Translations under genes and position numbers: made by a program
Notes under the pieces: model-generated
The model's input: the letters and a program-made list of their open reading frames with translations, nothing else
Database searches by the model: none
What the model was told of the DNA's origin: nothing
Source of the DNA: JACQCF01 sp043742785
Lineage (GTDB): Bacteria; Omnitrophota; Gorgyraeia; Zapsychrales; Fredricksoniimonadaceae
Length of the DNA stretch: 12,299 nt
Assembly: GCA_043742785.1 (NCBI GenBank)
Contig: JAYTXU010000040.1
Location: 1-12,299, forward strand
Reading direction: 5' to 3'
Shown: one piece after another, positions 1-7,016 of the stretch
Layout: each line of letters begins with the position of its first letter
Numbering within the stretch: the first letter of the stretch is position 1

Positions 1-1
1 G

Positions 2-1930
2 TTAGTCATATTAGGAATGATTGTAGCAGTGGCGGTCTTGTCGGTTATGCCAAAGATTTTTTCTCAAACATTTAAAAGCAGCTCAAGTTTAATTAAATCG
101 TTAAACCCTTCTATTAAGGCTAAATCTTTTTTTGAAAGTGGGAAAAGTTATTTAGATGAACATAAATTTGATGAAGCAATTACTGAATTTACTAATGCCA
201 TTAAGATTGATCCACATTATTCCGATGCCTATACTCAAAGAGGGTATATTTATCGATTAAAAGGGAAACATGATCAAGCGATAGAAGATTTTAATAAAGC
301 TATTGAGATTGATCCGAATAATGTTGAAGCTTATTTTAATCGCGGATTTACTTATTATCGATTCAAAGGCGATTACGATCAGGCGATTGCTGATTTTAAC
401 AAAGTAATCGAGCTCGACCCAAGTGACAAAGATGCATATAAACGAAGAGCAGATTCCTATCTTGGTAGAAAAGATTATACGCTCGCAATAGTTGATTACA
501 GCAAAGTGATAGAGATTGATCCAGGGGACAGTAACGTTTATGGTGACCGAGGATACACTTATCGCTTAAAAGGTAATTTAGACCAATCAATAGCTGATTA
601 TGATAGGGCGATAGGATTAGTGCCCATTGATAGTACTGATGTGATGACTAGTTTCTTCTATGCTGGGCGGGCGGCAGCCTATGCTCTAAAGAATAATGCT
701 GAAAGGGCAATAATTGACTTCACAAAAGCGATAGAAAAGAACCCTGAGATTTATGTTTATTACGGCGAACGAGGAAACGTACATTACAGGAAAGGCCACT
801 ACAATGAGGCGATTGCTGATTACAATAAAGCGGTAGAACTTAGTTCGGATAGTGGAGATGAGGTATTTGAAGATATTACTAAAGCCAAGATTTATTATGA
901 TCGGGGACGCGTTTATACAGCAATGGGAAGGGAATATGCCATTCAAGCGATAGCAGATTATTCGAAAGCTTTAGAAATTCACTCTCGCTTATTCAAGTCT
1001 TACAAGTTTCGAGTATTAGATAACCTTCAATTATTTGAAGCCCATTATTGGAAGTGGTTTGCATCATTACCGTCTGCCGTGTTCATTCTAGGATGGATGG
1101 TTTGTCCTTTTATTCCAATCATTCTTTATTATCTTTATATTTCATTTTGGAACAAAGGAGACAAATTGGGAGAGAACAATTTGGCAAAAGAAATACATGG
1201 GACAACCAATGTTAGAAAGACAAAACTCAAAGCAACAAAGAACAGTTTAATTATCGTAGGACTGCTTACCTTTCTTGTAACTTTAATAGTTATCCCAAGG
1301 ATTCTCGCAGTTTTGGCTTCTAAACCGTTAACTGCTATAAGTACCGCTACAAAGGAGACCAAACTCGTAAAGCAATCGGATGCTCAAACAAAACAATTTC
1401 TCCAAAGAGTATTGGAGGCAATGGAAAGTTACCGCTTAGGAAATAACATATTCCTTGAGGGCCAGAAAGTTACTAAGTTCGATGGGCTTGTTTTGAAAAT
1501 AGGACAGGACGTTTATGTGGCAAAAGGTTATTTTGAGAAAATGGTAGATCAAACTAATAATATTAAGAATCTAGACGAAGATAATGAAATTTCTGCCATA
1601 AAAAGAGCATTGATTAAAGCTGCGACCATAAGGATTGAATCGGTAGATTTGTTTGCAAAGGGATGCCTTATTAAGGGACAAGAAGGACAAGCTGTATATA
1701 CAGCTATTATTTTGCACAGCAAACAAGACATAAAAGTTTCAGAATACAACGGACAAATTGAGGAGGGGTTAGCAAGAATAAAGATTGCCAATAGTTATTT
1801 TCTTGATGCGTTGAATCTTGTGAGACTTTATAGAGATAAGACACATTTCGTAGATCCGGCAGGAACATTGAGTGATGCCTTTTTTTCTAACTTTATAAGC
1901 TACTACTCTGAAGCTGCGAAAGCTCCATAA
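2..1930 (+). CDS. Membrane-anchored TPR-repeat protein (probably 5'-partial)
   Basis: A long tetratricopeptide-repeat protein. Counting from the ATG at 17, about eight TPR units run from residue ~36 to ~322, each about 34 residues with the signatures AYxxRGxxYxxKGxxxxAIxDYxKAIEIDP. Upstream of 17 the frame stays open to the window edge and reads LVILG, continuing the hydrophobic stretch IVAVAVLSV, so this is probably an N-terminal membrane anchor whose true start lies outside the window. Two more membrane segments follow the repeats (about 352-377 and 408-434), then a soluble C-terminal domain of about 200 residues that I do not recognise. TPRs are protein-binding scaffolds; the partner is unknown. 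The family and membrane topology are clear; the role is not. It is followed 51 bp later by a same-strand gene and may be cargo of the element. Confidence 0.85.
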   Translation, partial: LVILGMIVAVAVLSVMPKIFSQTFKSSSSLIKSLNPSIKAKSFFESGKSYLDEHKFDEAITEFTNAIKIDPHYSDAYTQRGYIYRLKGKHDQAIEDFNKAIEIDPNNVEAYFNRGFTYYRFKGDYDQAIADFNKVIELDPSDKDAYKRRADSYLGRKDYTLAIVDYSKVIEIDPGDSNVYGDRGYTYRLKGNLDQSIADYDRAIGLVPIDSTDVMTSFFYAGRAAAYALKNNAERAIIDFTKAIEKNPEIYVYYGERGNVHYRKGHYNEAIADYNKAVELSSDSGDEVFEDITKAKIYYDRGRVYTAMGREYAIQAIADYSKALEIHSRLFKSYKFRVLDNLQLFEAHYWKWFASLPSAVFILGWMVCPFIPIILYYLYISFWNKGDKLGENNLAKEIHGTTNVRKTKLKATKNSLIIVGLLTFLVTLIVIPRILAVLASKPLTAISTATKETKLVKQSDAQTKQFLQRVLEAMESYRLGNNIFLEGQKVTKFDGLVLKIGQDVYVAKGYFEKMVDQTNNIKNLDEDNEISAIKRALIKAATIRIESVDLFAKGCLIKGQEGQAVYTAIILHSKQDIKVSEYNGQIEEGLARIKIANSYFLDALNLVRLYRDKTHFVDPAGTLSDAFFSNFISYYSEAAKAP

Positions 1931-1981
1931 TGGCGTAAGAGATCGATTTAAGATTCCCAACAGAGATGATGTGAGGAAGAT

Positions 1982-2539
1982 GTGGCTAATAAATCATCAG
2001 AATTATTAACATTTAAAAAGAAGTATAAAAAAGAATTTTCAAAAGCCACAGTAGTTGCCTATGCGATGTTTTTGGATATGGCTCTAGAAAAGGCTTGGGG
2101 AAGGCAATATAAAAAGAATATTGCGATCCTGAAAGATCGTTTTAGTGATATAACCGCAAATGAGCTTTCTAATTTAATTGAAAATGTGAAAGAATTCGGT
2201 CGTGATTTAGCCTTCGATTGGTACGAACTTATCGTTGCTCATAGAAATGACAGAGATTGGAGAGGGCGGCAATATACTCTTAAGCTTCCCTCTAATGAAG
2301 AATTGCTTCGAGCGTATGAACTTGAGAAGCGCAGACTTTCAGAGCTTAAATTAATTAAAAGTTTTGGATTAAAGATTTTAGAATTAAAGACAATATATCC
2401 TCACTTTATAGATAGAAATATCCAACATTTAATTGGTTCTCCTCCTTCCAAGCAAGCTCTCTTTGTCCTCAGTGTTAAATATGGAGCTTCTGCGCTCTAC
2501 ATCAGAAATAAACTTACCAAAGCGCGTAAAAAGAAATAG
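1982..2539 (+). CDS. Hypothetical protein, 185 aa, basic and helical
   Basis: I do not recognise a family. The start is GTG at 1982, preceded by a good ribosome binding site (GAGGAAGA just upstream), and there is no better ATG nearby. The product is soluble, rich in Lys, Arg, Glu and Leu, probably mostly helical, and ends in the basic tail ARKKK, which would suit a nucleic-acid-associated protein. A central tryptophan-containing stretch (residues ~78-97, around AHRNDRDWRGRQ) is polar and charged. It lies between the TPR gene and the replication gene block on the same strand, so it is most likely an element-encoded accessory protein. That it is a real gene rests on length, start signal and orientation. 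Confidence 0.75.
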   Translation: MANKSSELLTFKKKYKKEFSKATVVAYAMFLDMALEKAWGRQYKKNIAILKDRFSDITANELSNLIENVKEFGRDLAFDWYELIVAHRNDRDWRGRQYTLKLPSNEELLRAYELEKRRLSELKLIKSFGLKILELKTIYPHFIDRNIQHLIGSPPSKQALFVLSVKYGASALYIRNKLTKARKKK

Positions 2540-2588
2540 TCAACTAAGTACTAGTTTCAATGTGGACCTTTTTTCATTGATTACATCG

Positions 2589-2594
2589 TATAAT
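2589..2594 (+). promoter_or_regulatory. Possible -10 element before the SpoVG-like gene
   Basis: A perfect TATAAT lies 25 bases before the ATG at 2620, in the 80-bp gap after the previous gene. No good -35 sits at 16-18 bp spacing, so this is only a weak promoter candidate. It could start the SpoVG-like / 59-aa / helicase transcript. Confidence 0.35.
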
Positions 2595-2619
2595 TTCATC
2601 TAGAAAGGTGAAATAAGCG

Positions 2620-2916
2620 ATGAATACATTACAAATTAGTGAGATTCAAGTTGTCCCAATTAAGCCCTTTAATGGTCTAGTGGCATTCTCCAGCTGTATT
2701 ATCAATAATCAATTCTATCTCGGTAATATTGCAATTTATACTTCTCCATCTTCTTCTAAAGCCTATCGTTTAGTATTTCCCAACAAGAAATTAACTTCAG
2801 GACAAACTGTGGATTATTTTTATCCAATTACTAAAGAAGCCGGAGAATTGCTTAGTAGGTCAATTATTAATAAATACATTGATCTAATGAGCAGTTGGGG
2901 GTCCTATGATTTATGA
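2620..2916 (+). CDS. SpoVG-like protein (septation/nucleic-acid-binding family)
   Basis: The 98-aa product has the layout of the SpoVG family: a start like SEIQVVPI, a central strand block (FNGLVAFSSCIINNQFYLGNIAIY), the segment YRLVFPNKK corresponding to the FVAMPSKR-type motif of SpoVG, then a PI element (FYPITKEAG) and a final helix (INKYIDLM). SpoVG proteins are small dimeric DNA/RNA-binding regulators; homologues occur in Firmicutes and also in phages and mobile elements. The ATG at 2620 follows AAAGGTGAAA at suitable spacing. Its 3' end overlaps the next small gene by 11 bp, which then leads into the helicase, so the three probably form one translationally coupled unit. The family call is from memory of the motif pattern. 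A regulatory or replication-accessory role is inferred. Confidence 0.65.
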   Translation: MNTLQISEIQVVPIKPFNGLVAFSSCIINNQFYLGNIAIYTSPSSSKAYRLVFPNKKLTSGQTVDYFYPITKEAGELLSRSIINKYIDLMSSWGSYDL

Positions 2917-3085
2917 GAATTTAAGCACAAGAGAAATGATGCGACGACTTTGGGAGTCAGATAAAGTCAGTAAAGAAGATAGAGAGTGGTTAGATAAGAA
3001 TTCTTCAAAGAAATCTTTCAAGTTTTCTGAGGAGGAAGAAGTTGTGGCATTAATGATTAAGATATTTGGCCAACCTTCTTTTTAG
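2906..3085 (+). CDS. Small hypothetical protein, 59 aa
   Basis: A short frame filling the gap between the SpoVG-like gene and the helicase. ATG at 2906 overlaps the preceding stop by 11 bp and is preceded by GGGGGT, a usable ribosome binding site. The stop TAG at 3083-3085 is 8 bp before the helicase ATG. The product begins MIYENLSTREMMRRLWES and has an acidic run (SEEEEVV) followed by a hydrophobic end. It is strongly charged and probably helical. No family is recognised. The tight packing on both sides, with no other explanation for the gap, makes it a likely real gene of the replication block. Confidence 0.65.
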   Translation: MIYENLSTREMMRRLWESDKVSKEDREWLDKNSSKKSFKFSEEEEVVALMIKIFGQPSF

Positions 3086-3093
3086 GTGAAGAA

Positions 3094-4341
3094 ATGTTTA
3101 TCTTGGATGAAGAAATAAAGAAAATTCATGTGACAGTTGCAGAAAGGATCTTAAAAGTCCGCACTTTGATTTATTGCGCCAATAATTTTTATTCATATGA
3201 GAAGGGTGTTTATAGGTTAGTTTCAAAAGGAGAAATGGCAAAGCATATAAGAAACAGTTTGGGCGAAGCTTTTAATTCTCATAGATTAAAAGAAACCATA
3301 TGCTATCTACAGGCAACGGTATATATAGAGATAGAAGCTCTAAATAATTCTGATTCCTTGAATCTTAAGAATGGATTATTAGATCTTAAAGATTTGTCGT
3401 TATTTTCACATTCGGATGGCATCTATTCAACAATTCAACTTCCTATCAATTACAGTCGAGAAGCAAAATGCCCTAAGTGGATTAACACTTTGGATGAAAT
3501 ATTTCAGAAAGACCAGAACAGTATAAATCTTTTACAGGAGTTTTTTGGGCTTTGTTTTACTCGTCAAACCAAATTTGAGAAAGCATTATTCTTATTAGGA
3601 GATGGCGCAAACGGCAAATCAGTTCTTTTATCAATACTACAGCATATTCTAGGTAAAGGAAATTACTCAGTTATTCCTCTTGAAAAATTTGATAAGGGTC
3701 CTTATGTGGTTAATTTATTTGGTAAGCTTGCTAATATTAGCATTGAAACCAATGCCAAATCTTCTGTTTATGACTCTGTTTTTAAAGCAGTTATATCTGG
3801 TGATGAAATCCCTGCTGATGCGAAATTTGAACCAATTATAAACTTTAAGCCATTTTGTAAGTTAGTCTTTGCTCTTAATAGTATGCCTCGAGTTGATGAC
3901 AAAGCTCCTGCCTTTTATAGGCGAATTATTATTATCAGATTTCCTCGAATTTTTAAGCCCGAAGAACAAAACAAAAATCTTAAATATGAATTGCTTGAAG
4001 AAACGGATGGAATCTTTCTTTGGTGTTTGGAAGGTCTAAGAAAGTTGGAAGCGAGGGGTGATTTTGAAACTTCCGATGACATGAAACGGGAGGTGGAAGA
4101 TTATCGAAAGGAAAATAATAACGTTTTAGTCTTTGTTGATGAAAAGTGTTCGTTAAACGTTGATAACGTTGTTTTTAAGGATGAATTTTATAGCCAGTAC
4201 TATAAATGGTGCAAAGAACACGGCAATTGCCCTCTTCAAATGATTAGGCTTGGGAAAGAGCTTAGAAAACAATTTCCTTCAATAACTGATGAGCGGACTT
4301 CTGGAGCTAGATGTTGGCGAGGTATTAAATTTAATAAATAG
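3094..4341 (+). CDS. D5/P4-family superfamily 3 replicative helicase, without primase domain
   Basis: The 415-aa protein matches the C-terminal half of phage/plasmid P4-type primase-helicases (D5_N plus SF3 helicase). Residues ~80-165 form the D5_N-like region, including NGLLDLK and CPKWINTLDEIF. Walker A is GDGANGKS at 169-176. The Walker B region is around LANISIETN (212-220). The motif C/sensor asparagine lies in LVFALNSMP (257-265), and the arginine-finger region is FYRRIIIIRFPR (274-285). SF3 helicases assemble as hexamers, melt an origin and unwind DNA ahead of the host polymerase. Full-length P4 alpha-type proteins are about twice this size and carry a primase at the N-terminus; here only ~80 residues precede D5_N, so it must borrow primase. 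The start overlaps a good AGGTGAAG site. Opposed repeats begin 2 bp after its stop and could be its origin. Confidence 0.92.
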   Translation: MFILDEEIKKIHVTVAERILKVRTLIYCANNFYSYEKGVYRLVSKGEMAKHIRNSLGEAFNSHRLKETICYLQATVYIEIEALNNSDSLNLKNGLLDLKDLSLFSHSDGIYSTIQLPINYSREAKCPKWINTLDEIFQKDQNSINLLQEFFGLCFTRQTKFEKALFLLGDGANGKSVLLSILQHILGKGNYSVIPLEKFDKGPYVVNLFGKLANISIETNAKSSVYDSVFKAVISGDEIPADAKFEPIINFKPFCKLVFALNSMPRVDDKAPAFYRRIIIIRFPRIFKPEEQNKNLKYELLEETDGIFLWCLEGLRKLEARGDFETSDDMKREVEDYRKENNNVLVFVDEKCSLNVDNVVFKDEFYSQYYKWCKEHGNCPLQMIRLGKELRKQFPSITDERTSGARCWRGIKFNK

Positions 4342-4342
4342 G

Positions 4343-4438
4343 AATGACCAAATGACAGAAATGACAAATCTTTCTGCTCATACATATATTTTATTGGTTC
4401 TGACGCTTAATTATAGAAAACCTGTCATTCTTGTCATT
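4343..4438. repeat. AATGAC repeat cluster in inverted arrangement (candidate origin)
   Basis: Between the helicase stop and the terS-like gene, AATGAC occurs on the + strand at 4343, 4351 and 4360, and its complement GTCATT occurs at 4424 and 4433. Spacing inside each group is 8-9 bp. The two arms, about 20 bp each (4350-4367 and 4423-4440), are near-perfect inverted copies separated by an AT-rich stretch of about 55 bp. Iterated sites around an AT-rich centre beside an SF3 helicase gene fit a replication origin of a satellite or plasmid; a large hairpin that ends the helicase transcript is the alternative. The repeats are directly visible and the function is inferred. Confidence 0.6.
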
Positions 4439-4460
4439 TGTTATAGGAAAAATGATCCAT

Positions 4461-4871
4461 ATGAAATTAAAATCATCACATGAAATGTTTGCTCAGGCAT
4501 TGATCAAGAATGGAGGTCATCAGACGGAGGCGTATATGGAAGTTTATAAGTCAAAGCGTGATACAGCTAGACACGGTGGATCTTATTTGATGAGAAATGT
4601 TGAGATTCGTTCACGAGTTGTCGAGCTCTTGGAAGCTCAAGGTTTAGGTCTTTTGGAAGTAATTAAGCAATTGCAGGCTTTAACACAAGCAAGAAAAATT
4701 ATTGTAGTTGGTGGTTATTCGGATTCTGCTCCTGATAATTTTGTAAGGTTAGGAGCAATTAAGATGGCTTTACGGCTCCATGGAATTCTTGGAAATAAAA
4801 TGGACATGCTTGAAGTGTATCTTTCACCTGGGGAATTAGAGCAAAAGCTATTAAATGAAGAGAATCCTTAA
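4461..4871 (+). CDS. Terminase small subunit-like DNA-binding protein
   Basis: The product resembles the terminase_2/TerS fold: an N-terminal helix-turn-helix with the pattern FAQALIKNGGHQTEAYMEVYKS (residues ~10-31), a second helix RHGGSYLMRNVEIRSRVVELLEAQG (~37-61) that fits the usual ASRLLRNPKVRARIxEL segment, and a later helix DNFVRLGAIKMALRLHGILG (~92-111). TerS proteins recognise the packaging site on phage DNA and hand it to the large terminase. I chose ATG 4461 because AGGAAA (4445-4450) is 10 bp upstream; ATG 4452 and a TTG at 4431 are possible longer starts. No large terminase, portal or capsid gene is visible in the window, which is what phage satellites look like. Some small HTH regulators share this fold, so packaging function is not proven. 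Confidence 0.65.
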   Translation: MKLKSSHEMFAQALIKNGGHQTEAYMEVYKSKRDTARHGGSYLMRNVEIRSRVVELLEAQGLGLLEVIKQLQALTQARKIIVVGGYSDSAPDNFVRLGAIKMALRLHGILGNKMDMLEVYLSPGELEQKLLNEENP

Positions 4872-4935
4872 GAGTAAAAGTAGGATTTTTTCTTTTTAGG
4901 GCATTATTTGGGCACCAAATATATTTCATAAATTG

Positions 4936-4960
4936 TAACTATATGTAATTTATATAGTTA
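4936..4960. repeat. Perfect 9-bp inverted repeat upstream of the xis-like gene
   Basis: TAACTATAT (4936-4944) is repeated as ATATAGTTA (4952-4960) with a 7-bp loop, in the AT-rich gap before the HTH gene at 5003. It could be an operator or an excisionase/regulator binding site. As an RNA hairpin it would be weak because nearly all pairs are A-T. Confidence 0.5.
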
Positions 4961-5002
4961 TGTGATATTGGGTCAGATTCATTGAATTCTCCACCAGGTA
5001 AA

Positions 5003-5206
5003 ATGGAAAAATTATTAACCATAGATCAGGTTTCTGAATTATTACAAGTAAGTAAGTCTCTTGTTTATAAGTGGGCACACTATCAATTTGTCCCTTATAT
5101 GAAAATAGGAGCTTTAATTAGATTTAGGGAGTCTGATTTAATAAGATGGCTAAAGTTAAGAGAAAAGAAAGGAAGAAGTAAAGTCTCAATAAATATAGGC
5201 ATTTAG
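5003..5206 (+). CDS. AlpA/excisionase-type helix-turn-helix protein
   Basis: A 67-aa protein that is almost entirely one winged MerR-like HTH_17 domain: LLTIDQVSELLQVSKSLVYKW (residues 4-24), then a wing (FVPYMKIGALIRF) and the closing helix RESDLIRWLKLREKK. This is the DNA-binding excisionase/AlpA family, which in integrated elements either acts as a recombination directionality factor or activates integrase expression. ATG 5003 is preceded by AGG four bases upstream; a TTG at 4982 would add seven residues. It has an inverted repeat in its upstream region and no integrase beside it. If the element's integrase is at its other end, outside the window, a regulatory role is as likely as a structural one. 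Confidence 0.8.
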   Translation: MEKLLTIDQVSELLQVSKSLVYKWAHYQFVPYMKIGALIRFRESDLIRWLKLREKKGRSKVSINIGI

Positions 5207-5243
5207 AGCATATAAATTGTTTCAACAAATGAGATAATGAAGG

Positions 5244-5272
5244 TTGACTAGTTAGAAGGCAAGAATTATGAT
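5244..5272 (+). promoter_or_regulatory. Strong sigma70-type promoter of the DUF4258-DUF2283 pair
   Basis: TTGACT (-35, 5244-5249) and TATGAT (-10, 5267-5272) are separated by exactly 17 bp. Transcription would begin near 5279-5280, only two or three bases before the ATG at 5282, and no ribosome binding site fits between. The transcript would be essentially leaderless. Confidence 0.65.
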
Positions 5273-5281
5273 ATACTTCAC

Positions 5282-5506
5282 ATGACGAAGAAAAAGGTTA
5301 TAATTACAAAACATGCGGAAGAAAGAGCTACACAGAGAGGTGTTTCGATTGAAGAAATAAGAGAAACTCTTGATAAGCCAACTAAAAAGGAGCCGCTAAA
5401 AGGAAAAGTACAAGAGTTTAAAAGAACTACTAAAAAAGGAACAAATAGTGTTATAGTAGAAATTAAAGGCAAGGATTTAATCGTCATAACCACATGGTGG
5501 GAATAA
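5282..5506 (+). CDS. DUF4258 protein, toxin-like partner
   Basis: A 74-aa basic protein with the DUF4258 signature: ITKHAEERATQRGVSIEEIRETL (residues 8-30), a lysine-rich middle, and the final strands NSVIVEIKGKDLIVITTWW. DUF4258 proteins are small and related in shape to RelE/BrnT-like toxins; several are encoded beside a DUF2283 gene as here. It starts at 5282 almost at the predicted transcription start, so translation is probably leaderless, and its stop overlaps the ATG of the DUF2283 gene (TAATG). Gene pairing supports a toxin-antitoxin or similar two-part module. Toxicity is inferred and has not been shown for this family as a whole. Confidence 0.75.
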   Translation: MTKKKVIITKHAEERATQRGVSIEEIRETLDKPTKKEPLKGKVQEFKRTTKKGTNSVIVEIKGKDLIVITTWWE

Positions 5507-5757
5507 TGAAAACAAGACTAAATATAGAAAATGTTAAAGGTTTATCCATAGATAACACAGCTAAATCTATTTATGTAACTTTAAGCAACAATAAAATATC
5601 GAAAACAGTCAAAAAGAATAATAATATGATTTTTGATTATGATCATAACGGAAAAATTGTTGGAGTTGAGATGATTTGTCTCAAATCAGCTGAAATTAAA
5701 TTAGCAGTTAAAAAGAGTATGTCTGATATTAGACAGATTATACCTGCATTAGCTTAG
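5506..5757 (+). CDS. DUF2283 protein, antitoxin-like partner
   Basis: The 83-aa product has the DUF2283 pattern: a first strand (RLNIENVKGLSIDNTAKSIYVTLSNNKI, residues 4-31), then the hallmark IFDYDHNGKIVGVEMI (42-57), which in the family reads VDYDExGxIVGIEIL. A C-terminal extension (60-83) adds a helix. The start is the ATG at 5506, sharing one base with the stop of the DUF4258 gene (TAATG); this favours it over the in-frame GTG/ATG codons upstream and implies translational coupling. As the second gene of a DUF4258-DUF2283 pair it is the likely antitoxin or immunity-like component, probably binding its partner. That role is inferred from gene order. Confidence 0.78.
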   Translation: MKTRLNIENVKGLSIDNTAKSIYVTLSNNKISKTVKKNNNMIFDYDHNGKIVGVEMICLKSAEIKLAVKKSMSDIRQIIPALA

Positions 5758-5759
5758 CG

Positions 5760-5782
5760 CCTCAAAGGTACCCTCGAAGGTG
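5760..5782. repeat. Short tandem direct repeat CCTCrAAGGTr
   Basis: CCTCAAAGGTA (5760-5770) is followed 12 bp later by CCTCGAAGGTG (5772-5782), 9 of 11 bases identical, right after the DUF2283 stop. The second unit plus the next bases contains AAGGTGAA, also present in the direct repeat at 7464-7493. It may be a protein binding site; function unknown. Confidence 0.35.
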
Positions 5783-5808
5783 AATAGTTGTGAAGTCGGT
5801 GTAAAAAT

Positions 5809-6795
5809 ATGTTAATAAACAGGATAGATAGTTATAAGAAATTAGAGGCTTTAAGAAATTCAAAGGTACTAGTTTATTGTACTAGCGATAGAGTCAAGGC
5901 TGAAACTAATATAGGCGCAGACATTCTTGCTCCTTTTGCGAATCATCTAGATAAAATAGGAGATGTAGAGAAAATCTCTCTTTTTATATATTCAACTGGG
6001 GGTAGTACTCTCGCAGGGTGGAGTCTTGTGAATCTAATAAGAAGCTTCTGTAAGGATTTTGAAGTCATTGTTCCTTTTAGATGCCAAAGTGCGGCTACTT
6101 TAATTAGTCTTGGAACAAATAGAATTGTTATGACAAAACAAGGAATTTTAGGCCCTATAGATCCCAGTACTAATGGATTAATGAACCCTCAAGTTAATAT
6201 TAATGGGCAAAATGTTAGAGTTCCTGTAAGCGTGGAGCAAGTTAATGGGTATATTGACATGGCCAAGGATGGTTTGGCTATTAAAGATAAAAAAGCTTTA
6301 AAAGAAATTTATTTAAAATTAGCAGAAAATATTCATCCGTTGTCTTTAGGAGATGTATATAGGGCAAAAATTCAAATTCAAATGTTAGCTAAAAAGCTTC
6401 TAAAGTTTCATAAAATTGAAGCAAAGAATATTACTAAAGTAATTAGTTTTTTGTGCTCTGATTCAGGGAGTCATGACTATACTATTTACAGAAAAGAAGC
6501 AAAGGAAGAGCTTGGTTTGAATATTGAGAAGCCAAATGACGAATTATATGGTGTAATAAAGGATATTTATCAAGATATAGAAAAAGAAATGGAATTGAGA
6601 AATCCTTTTAATGTAAATGTCTTGCTAGCAGTAAATCCTAGTGCTACGTATGTATTAAGAAGAGCATTGATAGAAAGTATTGATGGCGGTTGTGATGTGT
6701 TTCTTAGTGAAGGCACTGTAACTAAAACTCCTATAGCAAACGGACAATTTACAATTCAAGATAGTCGAAAGTTTGATGGATGGAAGCATGAATAG
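5809..6795 (+). CDS. SDH-family Clp-fold serine protease
   Basis: The 328-aa protein belongs to the serine dehydrogenase proteinase (SDH) family of ClpP/SppA-fold proteases. Visible features: a strand and oxyanion-type loop (LFIYSTGGSTLAGWSLVNLIRSF, residues 58-80), the nucleophile block FRCQSAATLISLGTNRIVM (90-108) with Ser94 as the likely nucleophile, LGPIDP (114-119), and the family's later motif SHDYTIYRKEAKEELGL (221-237). There is no signal peptide or clear membrane segment, so it is probably cytoplasmic. Start ATG 5809 has only a weak ribosome binding site. Its stop overlaps the next small gene by 8 bp. Such proteases are found in mobile elements and sometimes in defence-type contexts; the substrate here is unknown. 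A processing or defence effector role is inference from location. Confidence 0.85.
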   Translation: MLINRIDSYKKLEALRNSKVLVYCTSDRVKAETNIGADILAPFANHLDKIGDVEKISLFIYSTGGSTLAGWSLVNLIRSFCKDFEVIVPFRCQSAATLISLGTNRIVMTKQGILGPIDPSTNGLMNPQVNINGQNVRVPVSVEQVNGYIDMAKDGLAIKDKKALKEIYLKLAENIHPLSLGDVYRAKIQIQMLAKKLLKFHKIEAKNITKVISFLCSDSGSHDYTIYRKEAKEELGLNIEKPNDELYGVIKDIYQDIEKEMELRNPFNVNVLLAVNPSATYVLRRALIESIDGGCDVFLSEGTVTKTPIANGQFTIQDSRKFDGWKHE

Positions 6796-6985
6796 TATAA
6801 GACAAAATAATAAGTATTATGAAACGGGTTCGAATCCGTATCATTTAAATTTAAATAATACTGCTAAAGAGTATTCTACTGCTCAAGATTCTACAAATCC
6901 TCAAGACAGTTATCTTGATATGTTAAGTCGATATGTTTTTATTCAAAACGACATTGTTTTTTTTAGCTCTAAGCACACAACATAA
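6788..6985 (+). CDS. Small hypothetical protein, 65 aa, coupled to the protease
   Basis: ATG at 6788 lies inside the last codons of the protease gene (8-bp overlap) and follows GGATGGAAG, a plausible ribosome binding site. The product is polar, rich in Asn, Ser, Thr and Tyr, with a region of alternating polar residues and the C-terminal segment SYLDMLSRYVFIQNDIVFF. No family is recognised and the charge is low. Overlap suggests co-translation and perhaps a partner or substrate of the protease. Because it is short and compositionally plain, it could also be a chance open frame. Confidence 0.5.
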   Translation: MNSIRQNNKYYETGSNPYHLNLNNTAKEYSTAQDSTNPQDSYLDMLSRYVFIQNDIVFFSSKHTT

Positions 6986-7016
6986 CAATATTACAACTTG
7001 ATTTTAGGTAGTTTGA

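Noticed and set aside
4289..4483. Frame crossing the helicase end and the repeat cluster
   Set aside because: It overlaps the helicase, the inverted repeats and the terS-like start, lacks a ribosome binding site, and its product shows no pattern.
5278..5493. Antisense frame over the DUF4258 gene
   Set aside because: The sense frame has a recognised family, a promoter and a coupled partner; the antisense product is a low-complexity hydrophobic shadow.
6833..6848. ACGGGTTCGAATCCGT, resembling a tRNA T-arm
   Set aside because: It lies within the coupled 65-aa frame, the stem does not pair as a 5-bp T-stem around TTCGAAT, and no acceptor, D or anticodon arm can be found around it.
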